This document shows, piece after piece, positions 7,688-17,490 of a DNA stretch of 64,000 bases; the stretch's first letter is position 1, and each line of letters starts with the position of its first letter. Made by a program: the position numbers and the translations under genes. The notes beneath the pieces were generated by a model, which was not told the DNA's origin, did not search any database, and worked only from the letters and a program-made list of their open reading frames with translations. Source of the DNA: Streptomyces camponoticapitis (lineage in GTDB: Bacteria; Actinomycetota; Actinomycetes; Streptomycetales; Streptomycetaceae); assembly GCF_014646115.1 (NCBI RefSeq), contig NZ_BMMV01000027.1, forward strand, positions 45,801 through 109,800. Direction: 5' to 3'.

Positions 7688-8464
7688 TCAGCGCCGTACG
7701 ATGCCGGCCTTTCGCGCCTCGACCAGCCACTGCGGGAATTCGTTCAGCAACTGGTCGTACAGACTCGCGTCCGAGAGGGTCTTCGGGGACGGGCCCGCCG
7801 CGAAGAATCCCGCGTTGTCGATCACGCGCCGCTGGGGCACCGGCAGGTCGTCGAGCTTGCGCAGGAAGTGGAACTGGTCGTTGCCGAAGCCCACGAACTG
7901 CCAGAAGATCGGCAGCCTCGCGGCCATGCAGAGGACGCTCTCCGCCGCCGCCTTGGACGACGGCGAGCCGTCGGTCTGGAACACGACGAACGCCGGATCG
8001 GTGGCCCCGGACGACTCGTAATGGTCGACGACGGCCTGCATGGCGACGTGATAGTTCGTCAGCCCCATGTGCCCCAGGCCGCGATGCAGCACACCGATCC
8101 GGTTCCTGTAGTCGTCCAGGCCTATCTCGGCCGTCCCGTCGATCCCCGTGGAGAAGAAGACGACCGGGACCACGCCGTCGTCGTCCAGATTGGCCGCGAG
8201 GGCGAGGGTCTGCTCCGCGAGGTGCTGCACGGAGCCGTCCTTGTAGTACGGCCGCATGCTGCCCGAGCGGTCCAGCACCAGATAGACGGCGGCACGCTGC
8301 CCGCCGATGTCGTGCTTGGCGAGGGAGACCGCGGCGGTCTTGTAGAGGCTGACCAGCCCCGGCGCCCGCTGGGCGACCCTTTCTTCGGTGATCGCTTCGA
8401 CCGGGACCTCGTAATTCGGTTTCCGGCGCCCCAAATTGACGAACTTGCGGTAGTCGATGGCCAT
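7688..8464 (-). CDS. VWA-domain protein (TerF-like)
   Basis: The 258-aa protein starts MAIDYRKFVNLGRRKPNYEV at ATG 8464; longer in-frame starts overlap the divergent MMPL promoter. A von Willebrand A domain spans most of it. The metal-ion-dependent adhesion site is DRSGSM (about residues 69-74) with the conserved Thr in GLTNYHVA and Asp in FQTDGSPSS. There is no signal peptide or membrane helix, so it is cytoplasmic. Sequences of this type occur with TerD-family stress proteins, and TerD domains are present elsewhere in this window. It probably binds a partner through Mg2+ at the MIDAS site. Confidence 0.85.
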   Translation of the reverse strand: MAIDYRKFVNLGRRKPNYEVPVEAITEERVAQRAPGLVSLYKTAAVSLAKHDIGGQRAAVYLVLDRSGSMRPYYKDGSVQHLAEQTLALAANLDDDGVVPVVFFSTGIDGTAEIGLDDYRNRIGVLHRGLGHMGLTNYHVAMQAVVDHYESSGATDPAFVVFQTDGSPSSKAAAESVLCMAARLPIFWQFVGFGNDQFHFLRKLDDLPVPQRRVIDNAGFFAAGPSPKTLSDASLYDQLLNEFPQWLVEARKAGIVRR

Positions 8465-8663
8465 ACGCAGTGATTGTGCAGCAACTGACCCCCGCGCGTA
8501 CGGGCTTTCGGCCCATCGGGACCGCCGGTCGCCCTCCCCGCGACACGGCGCACGGGCGAGTGACCCGCCCACGTTGGAGTGACGTTTCGCCACAGCGGCG
8601 CCCATGTCGAGTAGTCCTTCATTCGTCCTGTCCGGCCACCCGACATCCCGGCGGAGAAACATC

Positions 8664-10853
8664 GTGTCTCGTCTGGCTCACTGGTGTTTCCTGCGCCGCC
8701 GCGCGGTGGTGTCCGGCTGGCTCCTGGTCCTCGTCCTCACCGTCGCGCTCAGCCAGTCGTTCGGCAGCAGGTACAACGAGAGCGCCAGCCTGCCGGGCAC
8801 CGACGCCCAGGCGGCCGTGACCCTCCTCACCGAGAACTTCCCGAAGGTGTCGGGCGAGGGCGACCAGGTCGTCATCGAGGCCACGGGCGGCGCCACGGTC
8901 CGTTCGGACTCGGTGCGGAACCCGGTCACCACGATGCTCACGAAGGTCGCCGCCATCCGCGGCATCGCGTCGGTCGTCAGCCCGTACAGCAAGCAGGGCG
9001 CGGGGCAGATCAGCAAGGACGGCACCATCGCGTTCGCCGCGGTGAACTGGAAGATGCGGGCCGCCGACGTCACGACGTCGGACGCCCGGACGCTGATCGA
9101 CACCGCCAAGGCCGCGGAAGGGCCGAACGTCCGTATCTCGCTCGGCGGTCAGTCGATCACCGCCGAGGAGAGCTCGGGCCCCGGTCTGTCGGTGGCGGTG
9201 GGCGCGATCGCCGCGCTGGTCATCCTCCTGATCGTCTTCGGCGGGGCCCTGTTCGCCTCGCTGATGCCGCTGGTGACCGCGGCCATCGCGCTGTTCGTCG
9301 GCACCTCCCTCATCAGCCTGGTGTCACACGTGATGGACACCCCGAGCGTCTCCAGCGACCTCGCCGTACTGATCGGGCTCGGCGTCGGCATCGACTACGG
9401 CCTGTTCATCATCAGCCGCCATCGCAGCGCGGTGAAGTCCGGGCTGTCGTACGAGGAGGCGACGGTGCGGGCGGTCAACACCTCCGGGCGGACCGTGCTG
9501 TTCGCCGGGATCACGGTGTGCATCGCGCTGCTCGGGCAGTTCGCGCTCGGGATCGACTTCCTCTACGGGCTGTCGCTCGCGTCCGCGCTCACGGTCGCCC
9601 TGACGATGGCCACCTCGCTGACGTTCCTGCCCGCCATGCTCGGCTTCCTCGGCCCCAAGACCCTCTCGCGGCGCGAGCGGCGCGCCCACGAGGAGAAGGG
9701 GCCGGTCTCCGACGACGCCGCCGGATTCTGGCTGCACTGGGCGAGGTTCGTGGAGAGGGGCAGGATTCCGGTGGCGGCGATCGCGCTGGCCCTCGTGGTC
9801 GTGGTCGCGCTGCCGCTGTTCTCGCTGCGCCTCGGCTCGTCCGGCGCCGCGAACGACCCCGAGGACTCCACCACCCACCAGGCGTACACCACCCTGGCCA
9901 GGGGGTTCGGACCAGGCTTCAACGGGCCCTTCCAACTGGTGACGGAGATCGATTCGCCCGACGACACGAAGGCGTTCGACACCTTCCTGGCCGCCGCCGC
10001 GAAGACACCGGGGGTGGTGACCGTGACCCCGCCGACGACCTCGCCCAACGGGAAGGTCGCGCTCGCGATCCTCTACCCGAGCACCGGTCCGGGCGCGGAG
10101 CGGACCGTGACCCTGGCGAGCACCGTCCGCGACCTGGCGCCCAAGGCCGAGGGGCCCGGCCATCCGCCCGTCCATGTGGGCGGAGTGACGCCGACCAACA
10201 TCGACTTCTCACGGGTGCTGAGCGAGAAGCTGCCGCTGTTCATCGCCGTCGTCGTGATCCTGGCGTTCCTGCTGCTGGTGGCGGTGTTCCGGAGTCTGCT
10301 GATCCCGCTGGTGGCGGCGGTGATGAACCTGCTGTCCGTGGGCGCGGCACTCGGCGCGCTGAACGCCGTGTTCACCTGGGGCTGGGGCCTCTCGGTGCTC
10401 AACGTGCCGGTCGCCGGGCCCGTGGACGCCTTCATCCCGGTCCTGCTGTTCTCGGTGCTCTTCGGGCTCTCGATGGACTACGAGGTGTATCTGGTCAGCC
10501 GCATGCAGGAGGAGTGGCACCACCGGCGTATGTCCTCCCCGCACACGGACGAGGCCGGGGCCAACCACTGGGCGGTGACGCACGGTCAGGCGAAGACGGG
10601 CCGTGTCATCGCGGCGGCGGCCGGAATCATGATCCTGGTGTTCGGCTCGTTCCTGATCGGCGACAACCATGTGCTCAAGGAGTTCGGATTCGGCCTGGCC
10701 TTCGCCGTACTCGTCGACGCCCTGATCATCCGGGGACTGCTCGTCCCGGCCCTGATGCATCTGATCGGTCCGGCCAACTGGGCCATGCCCGCCCGGCTTG
10801 GCCGGATCGTACCGAACCTCTCCATCGAGCCGACGCGGAAGGACCCTCACTGA
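8664..10853 (+). CDS. MMPL-family RND-type transporter
   Basis: The 729-aa protein starts VSRLAHWCFLRRRAVVSGWL at GTG 8664, preceded by GGAG at 7 nt; an ATG at 8604 would add 20 residues not typical of the family. There are two repeats of one helix, one extracellular porter domain and five helices. The first half has VLIGLGVGIDYGLFIISRHR and the second LFGLSMDYEVYLVSRMQEEW, the GxDY/DYE proton-relay signatures of MMPL proteins. It probably exports lipids, lipid-like metabolites or drugs using the proton gradient. It is convergent with a second MMPL gene and shares a terminator with it. Confidence 0.93.
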   Translation: MSRLAHWCFLRRRAVVSGWLLVLVLTVALSQSFGSRYNESASLPGTDAQAAVTLLTENFPKVSGEGDQVVIEATGGATVRSDSVRNPVTTMLTKVAAIRGIASVVSPYSKQGAGQISKDGTIAFAAVNWKMRAADVTTSDARTLIDTAKAAEGPNVRISLGGQSITAEESSGPGLSVAVGAIAALVILLIVFGGALFASLMPLVTAAIALFVGTSLISLVSHVMDTPSVSSDLAVLIGLGVGIDYGLFIISRHRSAVKSGLSYEEATVRAVNTSGRTVLFAGITVCIALLGQFALGIDFLYGLSLASALTVALTMATSLTFLPAMLGFLGPKTLSRRERRAHEEKGPVSDDAAGFWLHWARFVERGRIPVAAIALALVVVVALPLFSLRLGSSGAANDPEDSTTHQAYTTLARGFGPGFNGPFQLVTEIDSPDDTKAFDTFLAAAAKTPGVVTVTPPTTSPNGKVALAILYPSTGPGAERTVTLASTVRDLAPKAEGPGHPPVHVGGVTPTNIDFSRVLSEKLPLFIAVVVILAFLLLVAVFRSLLIPLVAAVMNLLSVGAALGALNAVFTWGWGLSVLNVPVAGPVDAFIPVLLFSVLFGLSMDYEVYLVSRMQEEWHHRRMSSPHTDEAGANHWAVTHGQAKTGRVIAAAAGIMILVFGSFLIGDNHVLKEFGFGLAFAVLVDALIIRGLLVPALMHLIGPANWAMPARLGRIVPNLSIEPTRKDPH

Positions 10854-10876
10854 GGGGAACAAGCCCTCAGTGAGGG
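10844..10876. terminator. Bidirectional 13-bp hairpin between convergent MMPL genes
   Basis: CCCTCACTGAGGG (10844-10856) and CCCTCAGTGAGGG (10864-10876) pair perfectly around a 7-nt loop. The TGA stop of the plus-strand MMPL gene lies inside the first arm, and the minus-strand MMPL gene ends 17 nt further on, so it can serve both. Confidence 0.85.
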
Positions 10877-10892
10877 GGAGTCGGGTCCGTTC

Positions 10893-13133
10893 TCAGACCT
10901 TGACCGCGTCCGCGTCCTTGCCCCTGCTGTCCTCCTCGGCCGTGCGCTCCCCCTGCTCCGGTACGAGCGTGCGCTGAAGGCTCTCGCCCTCGATGTCGAG
11001 GTTGGGCAGGATCCGGTCGACCGGGCGCGGCAACCACCAAGCGGCTCGTCCGAGAAGGGACATGACCGCCGGGACCAGCGCCATACGCACGATGAACGCG
11101 TCCACGAGCACCCCCACGGCCAGCGCGAATCCCATCGACTTGATGATCGGGTCCGGCATGAAGATGAACCCGCCGAAGACCGCCGTCATGATCAGGGCGG
11201 CGGCCGTGACGACACGGGCGTTGTGCCCCATCCCGCTGACGGTCGCCTCCTGGGCGCCGGCTCCGTGGACGAAGTCCTCACGCATGCGCGAGACGAGGAA
11301 GACCTCGTAGTCCATGGCCAGCCCGAACAGGATGCCGATGAGAAGGATCGGCAGGAAACTCACCAGCGGTCCCGGGACGTCGATGCCCAACAGGTCCGCG
11401 AAGTGGCCCTGTTGGAAGATCGCCACGGTGATGCCGAAGGTGGCGCCGATGGTGAGGAGGAAGCCGAGGGCCGCCTTCACCGGCACCAGGAACGACCGGA
11501 AGACCAGCATCAGCAGCAGGATCGACAGACCGACCACGAGCAGCAGATAGACCAGCATGGCGTCCGCGACCTTCTCGGAGACGTCGATGCCGACGGCCGT
11601 GGTCCCGGAGAGCCCGACAGTGGCGCCCTCCGCGCCCGCGACGCTCCCGTCCCCGATGCCGGCCACACGGTCGCGGACAGTGTGCACGACCTTCTCGGTG
11701 GCCTCGTCGGTCGGGCCGGCCTTGGGGATGACGGTGAGGAGCGCGGTGGTGCCCTGCTTGTTCATCAGGGGCGGGGCGACCGTGAGTACGTCCTTGGTGC
11801 CCTGGATCCGGGCGGCCGCTTCCTTGGCCGCGGCGGCGGTGGCCGCGGCGTCGTCGCTGGAAACGACCGCGATCAGCCGGCCGTTGAAGCCGGGGCCGAA
11901 TCCCTCGCTCGTCAGGTCGTACGCCTCACGGGTGGCGGAACCCGCTGCCGCCGTACCCGCGTCGGGCAGCGCGAGGCGCATGTCGGCGGCGGGGAGGGCG
12001 AGTACGCCGAGGCCGAGGATGCCGACGAGGAGGACCGGGACGCGGAAGCGGGTGACGGTACGGCCCCAGCGGAAGCCGAAGCCCTCGCGGGGCTCCTCGG
12101 CGAGGTCGGCGGTGTCGGCCGACGAGTGCCCGGAGCGCTGCTTGCGGGGCAGTACGCGGTGGCCGGCGAACCCGAGCAGCGCCGGCAGCAGGGTGAGCGC
12201 GACCAGGACGGCGACGGCCACCGTACCCGCGGCGGCCAGGCCCATCACGCTCAGGAAGGGAATGTTGACGACGGTCAGCCCCGCCAGGGCGATGACGACG
12301 GTGGCGCCCGCGAAGACCACGGCCGAACCGGCGGTCCCGACCGCGCGGCCGGCGGCCTCCTCGGCGTCCATTCCTTCGGTCAGATACTGCCGGTGCCGGG
12401 AGGTGATGAACAGGGAGTAGTCGATACCGACGGCGAGACCCAGCATGAGCGCCAGGATCGGTGCGGTGCTGGTGAGTTCGACCACGCTGCTCACGGCGAA
12501 GAGCCCGGCCATCCCCGCCCCCACACCGACGAGCGCGTTCAGCAGCGTCATGCCGGCGGCGACCATCGAGCCGAAGGTGACGACGAGAACGCCCGCGGCG
12601 ATCAGGACACCGATCGCCTCGGTGGAGCCCACCTCGACCTCGGCGCTGAGGACCTCACCGCCGTGCTCGACGCGGAGCCCGTTCTCTTCCTGGGCGGCGC
12701 CGACCTTCTCGTACGCCGAGCGCTGCGCGTCGGTCACCTCGTCCTTGGGGGCGTCGAACTGCACCTGGACGAGGGCGTACCGGCCGTCCTTGGAGACGGT
12801 GCCGGCCTGGAACGGGTCCACCGCGCCGACCACACCGGGCACGGCGGCCGCGTCCCGTACCACCGGGGCGACAGCGGCCTTGTCGAGCTTGCCGCCCTCG
12901 GGCGCGGCTATGACGATCGTGCCGGTCGTGCCGCTGGCCTGCGGGAACTGCTCCCTGAGCGAGTCCAGCGCACGCTGGGACTCGGTGCCGGGGATGGCGA
13001 ATTTGTCGCTGGTGGGGCCCATGAGGGTGGCGGCGGCTCCGCCCAGCAGGACGAGCAGGAGCAGCCATACGGCGACGACGCGCTTGCGCCGGCGGAAGGA
13101 GAACCGGCCGAGCCGGTACAGGAGGGAAGCCAT
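10893..13133 (-). CDS. MMPL-family RND-type transporter
   Basis: The 746-aa protein begins MASLLYRLGRFSFRRRKRVV with one membrane helix, followed by a porter domain and five helices, then the repeat. Signatures are LMLGLAVGIDYSLFITSRHR and LFGLAMDYEVFLVSRMREDF. A charged C-terminal tail (ERTAEEDSRGKDADAVKV) ends it. It lies 71 nt downstream of a TetR gene on the same strand, the common TetR-controlled exporter arrangement. Although paired with the MMPL at 8664, the two differ clearly in sequence and are probably not a recent duplication. Confidence 0.93.
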   Translation of the reverse strand: MASLLYRLGRFSFRRRKRVVAVWLLLLVLLGGAAATLMGPTSDKFAIPGTESQRALDSLREQFPQASGTTGTIVIAAPEGGKLDKAAVAPVVRDAAAVPGVVGAVDPFQAGTVSKDGRYALVQVQFDAPKDEVTDAQRSAYEKVGAAQEENGLRVEHGGEVLSAEVEVGSTEAIGVLIAAGVLVVTFGSMVAAGMTLLNALVGVGAGMAGLFAVSSVVELTSTAPILALMLGLAVGIDYSLFITSRHRQYLTEGMDAEEAAGRAVGTAGSAVVFAGATVVIALAGLTVVNIPFLSVMGLAAAGTVAVAVLVALTLLPALLGFAGHRVLPRKQRSGHSSADTADLAEEPREGFGFRWGRTVTRFRVPVLLVGILGLGVLALPAADMRLALPDAGTAAAGSATREAYDLTSEGFGPGFNGRLIAVVSSDDAAATAAAAKEAAARIQGTKDVLTVAPPLMNKQGTTALLTVIPKAGPTDEATEKVVHTVRDRVAGIGDGSVAGAEGATVGLSGTTAVGIDVSEKVADAMLVYLLLVVGLSILLLMLVFRSFLVPVKAALGFLLTIGATFGITVAIFQQGHFADLLGIDVPGPLVSFLPILLIGILFGLAMDYEVFLVSRMREDFVHGAGAQEATVSGMGHNARVVTAAALIMTAVFGGFIFMPDPIIKSMGFALAVGVLVDAFIVRMALVPAVMSLLGRAAWWLPRPVDRILPNLDIEGESLQRTLVPEQGERTAEEDSRGKDADAVKV

Positions 13134-13204
13134 GGCGGAGGTTTCTCTTCTCGGTGGTCGGCGGGGGCCGGGGGTTGGGAACTGTCCGGAGAGGGGCGAG
13201 GGGG

Positions 13205-13843
13205 TCAGTCGGTGGGCGGCCGGGGGCAGGGGTCGGGTTCGAGGCCGGGTTCGGGTTCGGGTTCGGGTTCGGGTTCGGGGTCGGGGGTCAACTCCGGGTC
13301 GGGCTCGGGTCGTAGCGTGCGCAGCGCGCCGCGGATCAGCTCGGCGCGCAACCGCTCGTCCGGTACGGCGATGTCGCTCGCACCCGCGACGAAGACGGCT
13401 CCGAGGACCATGTGGGCCGCGACCACGTCCCGCGCTTCGGCGGACCGGCCCGCGAGCGCGCTCAGCAGGCCGTCGGCGATGGCGGGGATGCTGCCGAGCG
13501 CCGGGTGCGTGGTCATGCCGGGGATGTCGGCGAAGAGGATCTTGACCTCGCGCCGGAAACGCATCGCGAGATCGACGTAACCGGTCACGGCCGCCTCCGC
13601 CGCCTCCTGCCCGTCGAGGGGGGCGAGCCGGGCGTGGAGAGCGGCGAGTCCCTCGCCCGCGGGGGTCAGCAGCTCGGTGAGGATCGCGTCCTTGCTGGTG
13701 AAGTGGTAGAGCAGGGACGCCTTCGAGCAGCCCACGGCCGTGGCGATGTCGTGCAGCGACGTGCCTTCGTAGCCGCGCGTCGCGAACAGCTGCAACGCCG
13801 ATTCCAGGATGTGTCCGCGCAGGGCGGAGGCCGGGCGTGCCAT
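13205..13843 (-). CDS. TetR-family regulator with Pro-Glu repeat tail
   Basis: The 212-aa protein starts MARPASALRGHILESALQLF at ATG 13843 after a GGTGGGGG site. The N-terminal HTH is classical: GYEGTSLHDIATAVGCSKAS then LLYHFTSKDAILTE. The ligand domain runs to about residue 180 (LIRGALRTLRPEPD). The C-terminus is a low-complexity (P-E)n stretch encoded by a GGGTTC hexanucleotide array. It probably represses the downstream MMPL gene and itself through the palindrome at 13857-13872. Confidence 0.92.
   Translation of the reverse strand: MARPASALRGHILESALQLFATRGYEGTSLHDIATAVGCSKASLLYHFTSKDAILTELLTPAGEGLAALHARLAPLDGQEAAEAAVTGYVDLAMRFRREVKILFADIPGMTTHPALGSIPAIADGLLSALAGRSAEARDVVAAHMVLGAVFVAGASDIAVPDERLRAELIRGALRTLRPEPDPELTPDPEPEPEPEPEPGLEPDPCPRPPTD
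13247..13276. repeat. GGGTTC hexanucleotide repeat, five units, inside the TetR gene
   Basis: Five perfect GGGTTC units at 13247-13276 encode, on the minus strand, an alternating Pro-Glu stretch near the C-terminus of the TetR protein. Partial units flank it on both sides. In-frame hexamer arrays can change length by slippage without breaking the frame. Confidence 0.85.
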
Positions 13844-13856
13844 GCCCCCACCATAA

Positions 13857-13872
13857 CTGTCCGATCGGTCAG
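13857..13872. promoter_or_regulatory. TetR-type operator palindrome
   Basis: CTGTCCGATCGGTCAG is a 16-bp palindrome with one mismatched pair. It lies 13 nt upstream of the TetR start codon, where it would overlap the promoter, as expected for autoregulation of the TetR-MMPL unit. Confidence 0.7.
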
Positions 13873-14132
13873 CTATGACGGGCGGGGTGATCCGGGCGAC
13901 CCGGGCGCTCCTTGCGGAAACCCGCAGGGTGCCCGTTGCGGAATCCCGCAGTGAGCCGGGTGGTAACCCGCGCCCGCATACCGGGGGCGGCCTGCACTTT
14001 TCTACTGTTGTGGAGAAGCGCGACACAGGAGACGGAATCCTCTCCCGGCCCTCCTCCGGTCCTCCCCCCGATGCCCTTCCGGTCCCTTTCCGCCGCCTCA
14101 CTCACCGCTTTTCGCCGGCTTGGAGACAGCAC

Positions 14133-14878
14133 ATGGATGTCGTACAGCTCGCCCTCCCGCAGGAACCGGCGGGAGGTATCGCCGGCTGGGCCGCCGATCT
14201 GGTCGACGCGATGGGGCTCCGGGCGCGGGCCTCGCCATCGCGCTGGAGAATCTCTTCCCGCCGCTGCCGAGCGAGGTCATCCTGCCGCTGACCGGCTTCG
14301 CCGCGGGGCAGGGGGTCATCAGCCTGGCGTCCGCGCTCTTCTGGACGACGCTCGGTTCGGTGGTGGGCGCGGTGATCCTCTACTGGGTCGGGATGCTCTT
14401 CGGCCGCGAGCGGATGCGCGCGATCTGGGCGAAGCTCCCGCTGGTCAAGGCCGCCGATCTGGTGCGTACGGAGGAGTGGTTCGCCAAGCACGGCACCCAG
14501 GCGGTCTTCTTCGGCCGCATGGTGCCGATATTCCGGAGTCTGATATCGGTGCCCGCCGGGGTCGAGCGCATGCGGCTGCCGGTCTTCGTCGCCCTGACCA
14601 CCCTCGGCAGCCTGATCTGGAACTCGGTGCTGGTGCTCGCCGGTTACTGGCTGGGCGACCGGTGGGATCTGGTGGAGACGTACGTCGGAGTGGTCTCGAA
14701 GGCGGTACTCGTCCTGGTCGTGCTCGCGGTCGTCGCGTACGTGGTCGTACGGGTGCGGTCCGGCGGCGGCCGGGGCGGTCAGGGCGCTCGGCGCGGTGAG
14801 GGGCCTCAGCGCGGTCGGGGTGCCCGGCGGGGGCGGCGCCGTCGCGGGACCCGGCGGGCCGCGCGGCAGCGCACCTGA
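14133..14878 (+). pseudogene. DedA-family membrane protein, interrupted by a 1-nt frameshift
   Basis: ATG 14133 with GGAG upstream opens MDVVQLALPQEPAGGIAGWA, the normal start of actinobacterial DedA proteins. After the codons for DAMG the frame is lost and then continues one frame over as GAGLAIALENLFPPLPSEVI to the stop at 14878. The break is at the run GGGG (14213-14216); one extra G would restore a continuous protein of about 248 aa. The downstream part has DedA marks: the E/LPSE loop, FFGRMVPIFRSLISVPAG (the conserved G/R-x-P region) and four or five helices, then a Gly/Arg-rich tail. DedA proteins act as flippases for membrane lipid carriers. It could be a true mutation or a sequencing undercall. 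Confidence 0.85.
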
Positions 14879-14881
14879 GCC

Positions 14882-17329
14882 TCAGCCCTCCCAGCTCCAG
14901 TCCGAGACCTCCGGCAGATCCACCCCGTGTTCGCGGATCCAGCTGTGGTGGCGGGTCCGGGTGTCCTCCATGACCTGGCGTACGTCGGCGGCGCGGACTC
15001 CGAGCCCCGGCACCCGGTCGATGACGTCCATCACCAGGCGGTAGCGGTCCAGGTCGTTGCGGACGACCATGTCGAAGGGTGTGGTCGTGGTGCCCATCTC
15101 CTTGTAGCCGCGGACATGCAGGTTCGCGTCGCCGGTGCGGCGGTAGGCGAGACGGTGGATGAGCCACGGGTAGCCGTGGTACGCGAAGATCACCGGCTTG
15201 TCCGTGGTGAACAGGTCGTCGTACTCGGCGTCGGTCATCCCGTGCGGATGCTCCTCGCGCGGCATCAGCCGGGTCATGTCGACGACGTTGACCACGCGGA
15301 TCGCGAGCTCCGGCAGATGCCTGCGCAACAGGCCCGCCGCGGCGATGATCTCCAGGGTCGGTACGTCACCCGCGCAGGCCAGGACGGCGTCCGGCTCCCG
15401 GGTCCCGTCCTCCGTACCGGCCCACTTCCACAGCCCCGCGCCGCGCGCGCAGTGCGCGCGGGCCTCGTCCATGGTGAGCCAGTCGAAGCCGGGCTGCTTG
15501 CCGGCGACGACGACGTTCACGTAGTCACGGCTGCGCAGCACATGGTCGGCCACGGAGAGCAGGGTGTTGGCGTCCGGCGGCAGATAGACCCGTACGACGT
15601 CGGGGCTCTTGTTGAGTACGTGGTCGACGAAGCCCGGATCCTGGTGGGAGAACCCGTTGTGGTCCTGACGCCAGACATGGGACGTCAGCAGGTAGTTGAG
15701 GGATGCCACCGGCCGGCGCCAGGCCAACTCCCTCGATGTCTTCAGCCACTTGATGTGCTGGTTGACCATCGAGTCCACGATGTGCACGAAGGCCTCGTAG
15801 CAGGAGAACAGTCCATGACGGCCCGTCAGGAGATAGCCCTCCAGCCAGCCCTGGCACAGGTGTTCCGAGAGGACCTCCATCACCCGGCCGTCGCGCGCCA
15901 GATGTTCGTCGGTGGGCAGGATGCCCGCCTGCCAGGCCTTGCCGGTGGCCTCGAAGAGGGCTTCCAGACGGTTGGAGGCGGTCTCGTCCGGGCCGACGAC
16001 CCGGAAGTCCCTGCGGTCGGCGGTGTCGGCCATGATCCGGGCCAGCAGCCCGCCGAGGACGCGGGTGGGTTCGTGCAGTGCCACGCCGGGCTTGTCGACC
16101 TGGACGGCGAAGTCGTCGAGCGGCGGGACCGGCAGATCGCGGACGAGCAGGCCACCGTTGGCGTGCGGGGTGCCGCCGAGACGACGGGTGCCGGCCGGGA
16201 CGCAGGTCAGGACCTGGTCGGAGGGGCGGCCGTCGCGGTCGAAGAGTTCGTCGGGGCGGTACGAACGCAGCCACGCCTCCAGTTGGGCGAGGTGAGCCGG
16301 GTTCTCGCGGACAGCCGGGAGCGGGACCTGGTGCGACCGCCACGTCCCTTCGACCGGCAGCCCGTCGACATCGGCGGGACCGGTCCAGCCCTTGGGTGTG
16401 CGCAGCACGATCATGGGCCAGGCCGCCCGCTCGTACGCGGCCCCGTCCCGGGCGCTTCCGTCCCGGGAGTCCCGTGCGTTCCGCTGGATCGCGGTGATGC
16501 GGTCGGCCGCACGGTCGAGTGCCGCCGCGAGGGCGCGGTGGACCTCGGACGGGTCGCTGCCCGCCACGTACAGCGGCTCGTGGCCGTATCCGCGCAGCAG
16601 AGCGTCCAGTTCGTCGTCCGGGATGCGGGCGAGGACGGTGGGATTGGCGATCTTGTAGCCGTTGAGGTGCAGGATCGGCAGCACGGCGCCGTCGTGGACC
16701 GGATCGAGGAACTTGTTGGCGTGCCAGGACCCGGCCAGGGGCCCGGTCTCGGCCTCGCCGTCGCCGATCACGCAGGCGACGAGCAGGTCGGGGTTGTCGA
16801 GGGCGGCGCCGTACGCGTGCGCGAGCGAGTAGCCGAGTTCGCCGCCCTCGTGGATGGAGCCGGGTGTCTCCGGGGCGACATGGCTCGGGACTCCGCCGGG
16901 GAAGGAGAACTGCCGGAAGAGCCGGTTCATGCCGGCCGCGTCCCGGGTCACGTCGGGATACGTCTCGGTGTACGTGCCCTCCAGCCAGGAGTTGGCGAGC
17001 ACGGCCGGTCCGCCGTGTCCGGGACCCCAGACGCAGAGCATGGACTGGTCCCGGTTCCTGATGAGCCGGTTGAGGTGGGTGTGGACCAGGTTGAGACCCG
17101 GCGATGTGCCCCAGTGGCCCAGAAGCCGTGGCTTGATGTGCTCAGGGCGAAGGGGCTCGGTGAGGAGCGCGTTGTCCATCAGATAGATCTGGCCGACCGC
17201 GAGATAGTTCGCCGCGCGCCAGTGCGCGTCGAGTGCGGTCAGTTCCTCGCCGGTCAGGACGGTGTGTCGCTCCGCGACCGACGTGCCCTTCCCGTCCTTC
17301 GCCTTCGGCGTCCGCTTCTCCTGCCGCAT
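14882..17329 (-). CDS. xfp: Xylulose-5-phosphate/fructose-6-phosphate phosphoketolase
   Basis: The 815-aa protein matches the full length of phosphoketolases. It is a thiamine-diphosphate enzyme that splits xylulose-5-P or fructose-6-P with phosphate to acetyl-P and an aldose phosphate in the cytoplasm. Marks are HWGTSPGLNLVHTHLNRLIR near residue 72, WGPGHGGPA, SHVAPETPGSIHEGGELGYS, the ThDP motif VIGDGEAETGPLAGSWHANK, and TSHVWRQDHNGFSHQDPGF near residue 550. The start MRQEKRTPKAKDGKG has GGAGG upstream. It is convergent with the DedA gene with only 3 nt between stops. It has no acetate kinase neighbour here. Confidence 0.97.
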   Translation of the reverse strand: MRQEKRTPKAKDGKGTSVAERHTVLTGEELTALDAHWRAANYLAVGQIYLMDNALLTEPLRPEHIKPRLLGHWGTSPGLNLVHTHLNRLIRNRDQSMLCVWGPGHGGPAVLANSWLEGTYTETYPDVTRDAAGMNRLFRQFSFPGGVPSHVAPETPGSIHEGGELGYSLAHAYGAALDNPDLLVACVIGDGEAETGPLAGSWHANKFLDPVHDGAVLPILHLNGYKIANPTVLARIPDDELDALLRGYGHEPLYVAGSDPSEVHRALAAALDRAADRITAIQRNARDSRDGSARDGAAYERAAWPMIVLRTPKGWTGPADVDGLPVEGTWRSHQVPLPAVRENPAHLAQLEAWLRSYRPDELFDRDGRPSDQVLTCVPAGTRRLGGTPHANGGLLVRDLPVPPLDDFAVQVDKPGVALHEPTRVLGGLLARIMADTADRRDFRVVGPDETASNRLEALFEATGKAWQAGILPTDEHLARDGRVMEVLSEHLCQGWLEGYLLTGRHGLFSCYEAFVHIVDSMVNQHIKWLKTSRELAWRRPVASLNYLLTSHVWRQDHNGFSHQDPGFVDHVLNKSPDVVRVYLPPDANTLLSVADHVLRSRDYVNVVVAGKQPGFDWLTMDEARAHCARGAGLWKWAGTEDGTREPDAVLACAGDVPTLEIIAAAGLLRRHLPELAIRVVNVVDMTRLMPREEHPHGMTDAEYDDLFTTDKPVIFAYHGYPWLIHRLAYRRTGDANLHVRGYKEMGTTTTPFDMVVRNDLDRYRLVMDVIDRVPGLGVRAADVRQVMEDTRTRHHSWIREHGVDLPEVSDWSWEG

Positions 17330-17490
17330 GGGGAGCCTCCGTCACGTCGTCACTTTTTGTCCTCGTCCGTTGCTCCCGGTCACCGTCGCACAGCGGGGGT
17401 GGGGCAGTGGCAGAGGCTGACCGGCCCTGTCGGGGGGATGTTCGGTACCTGGCCCTCGTACCCGGGACCCGCGCGCCCACGCGGGAACAC

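Noticed and set aside
8604..8663. A 20-residue N-terminal extension of the first MMPL gene
   Set aside because: GTG 8664 has a better ribosome site and gives the usual family start SRLAHWC.
11223..13580. Plus-strand frame of 785 codons
   Set aside because: It is the mirror of the MMPL/TetR genes, with Gly/Arg/Glu-rich translated text and no domain.
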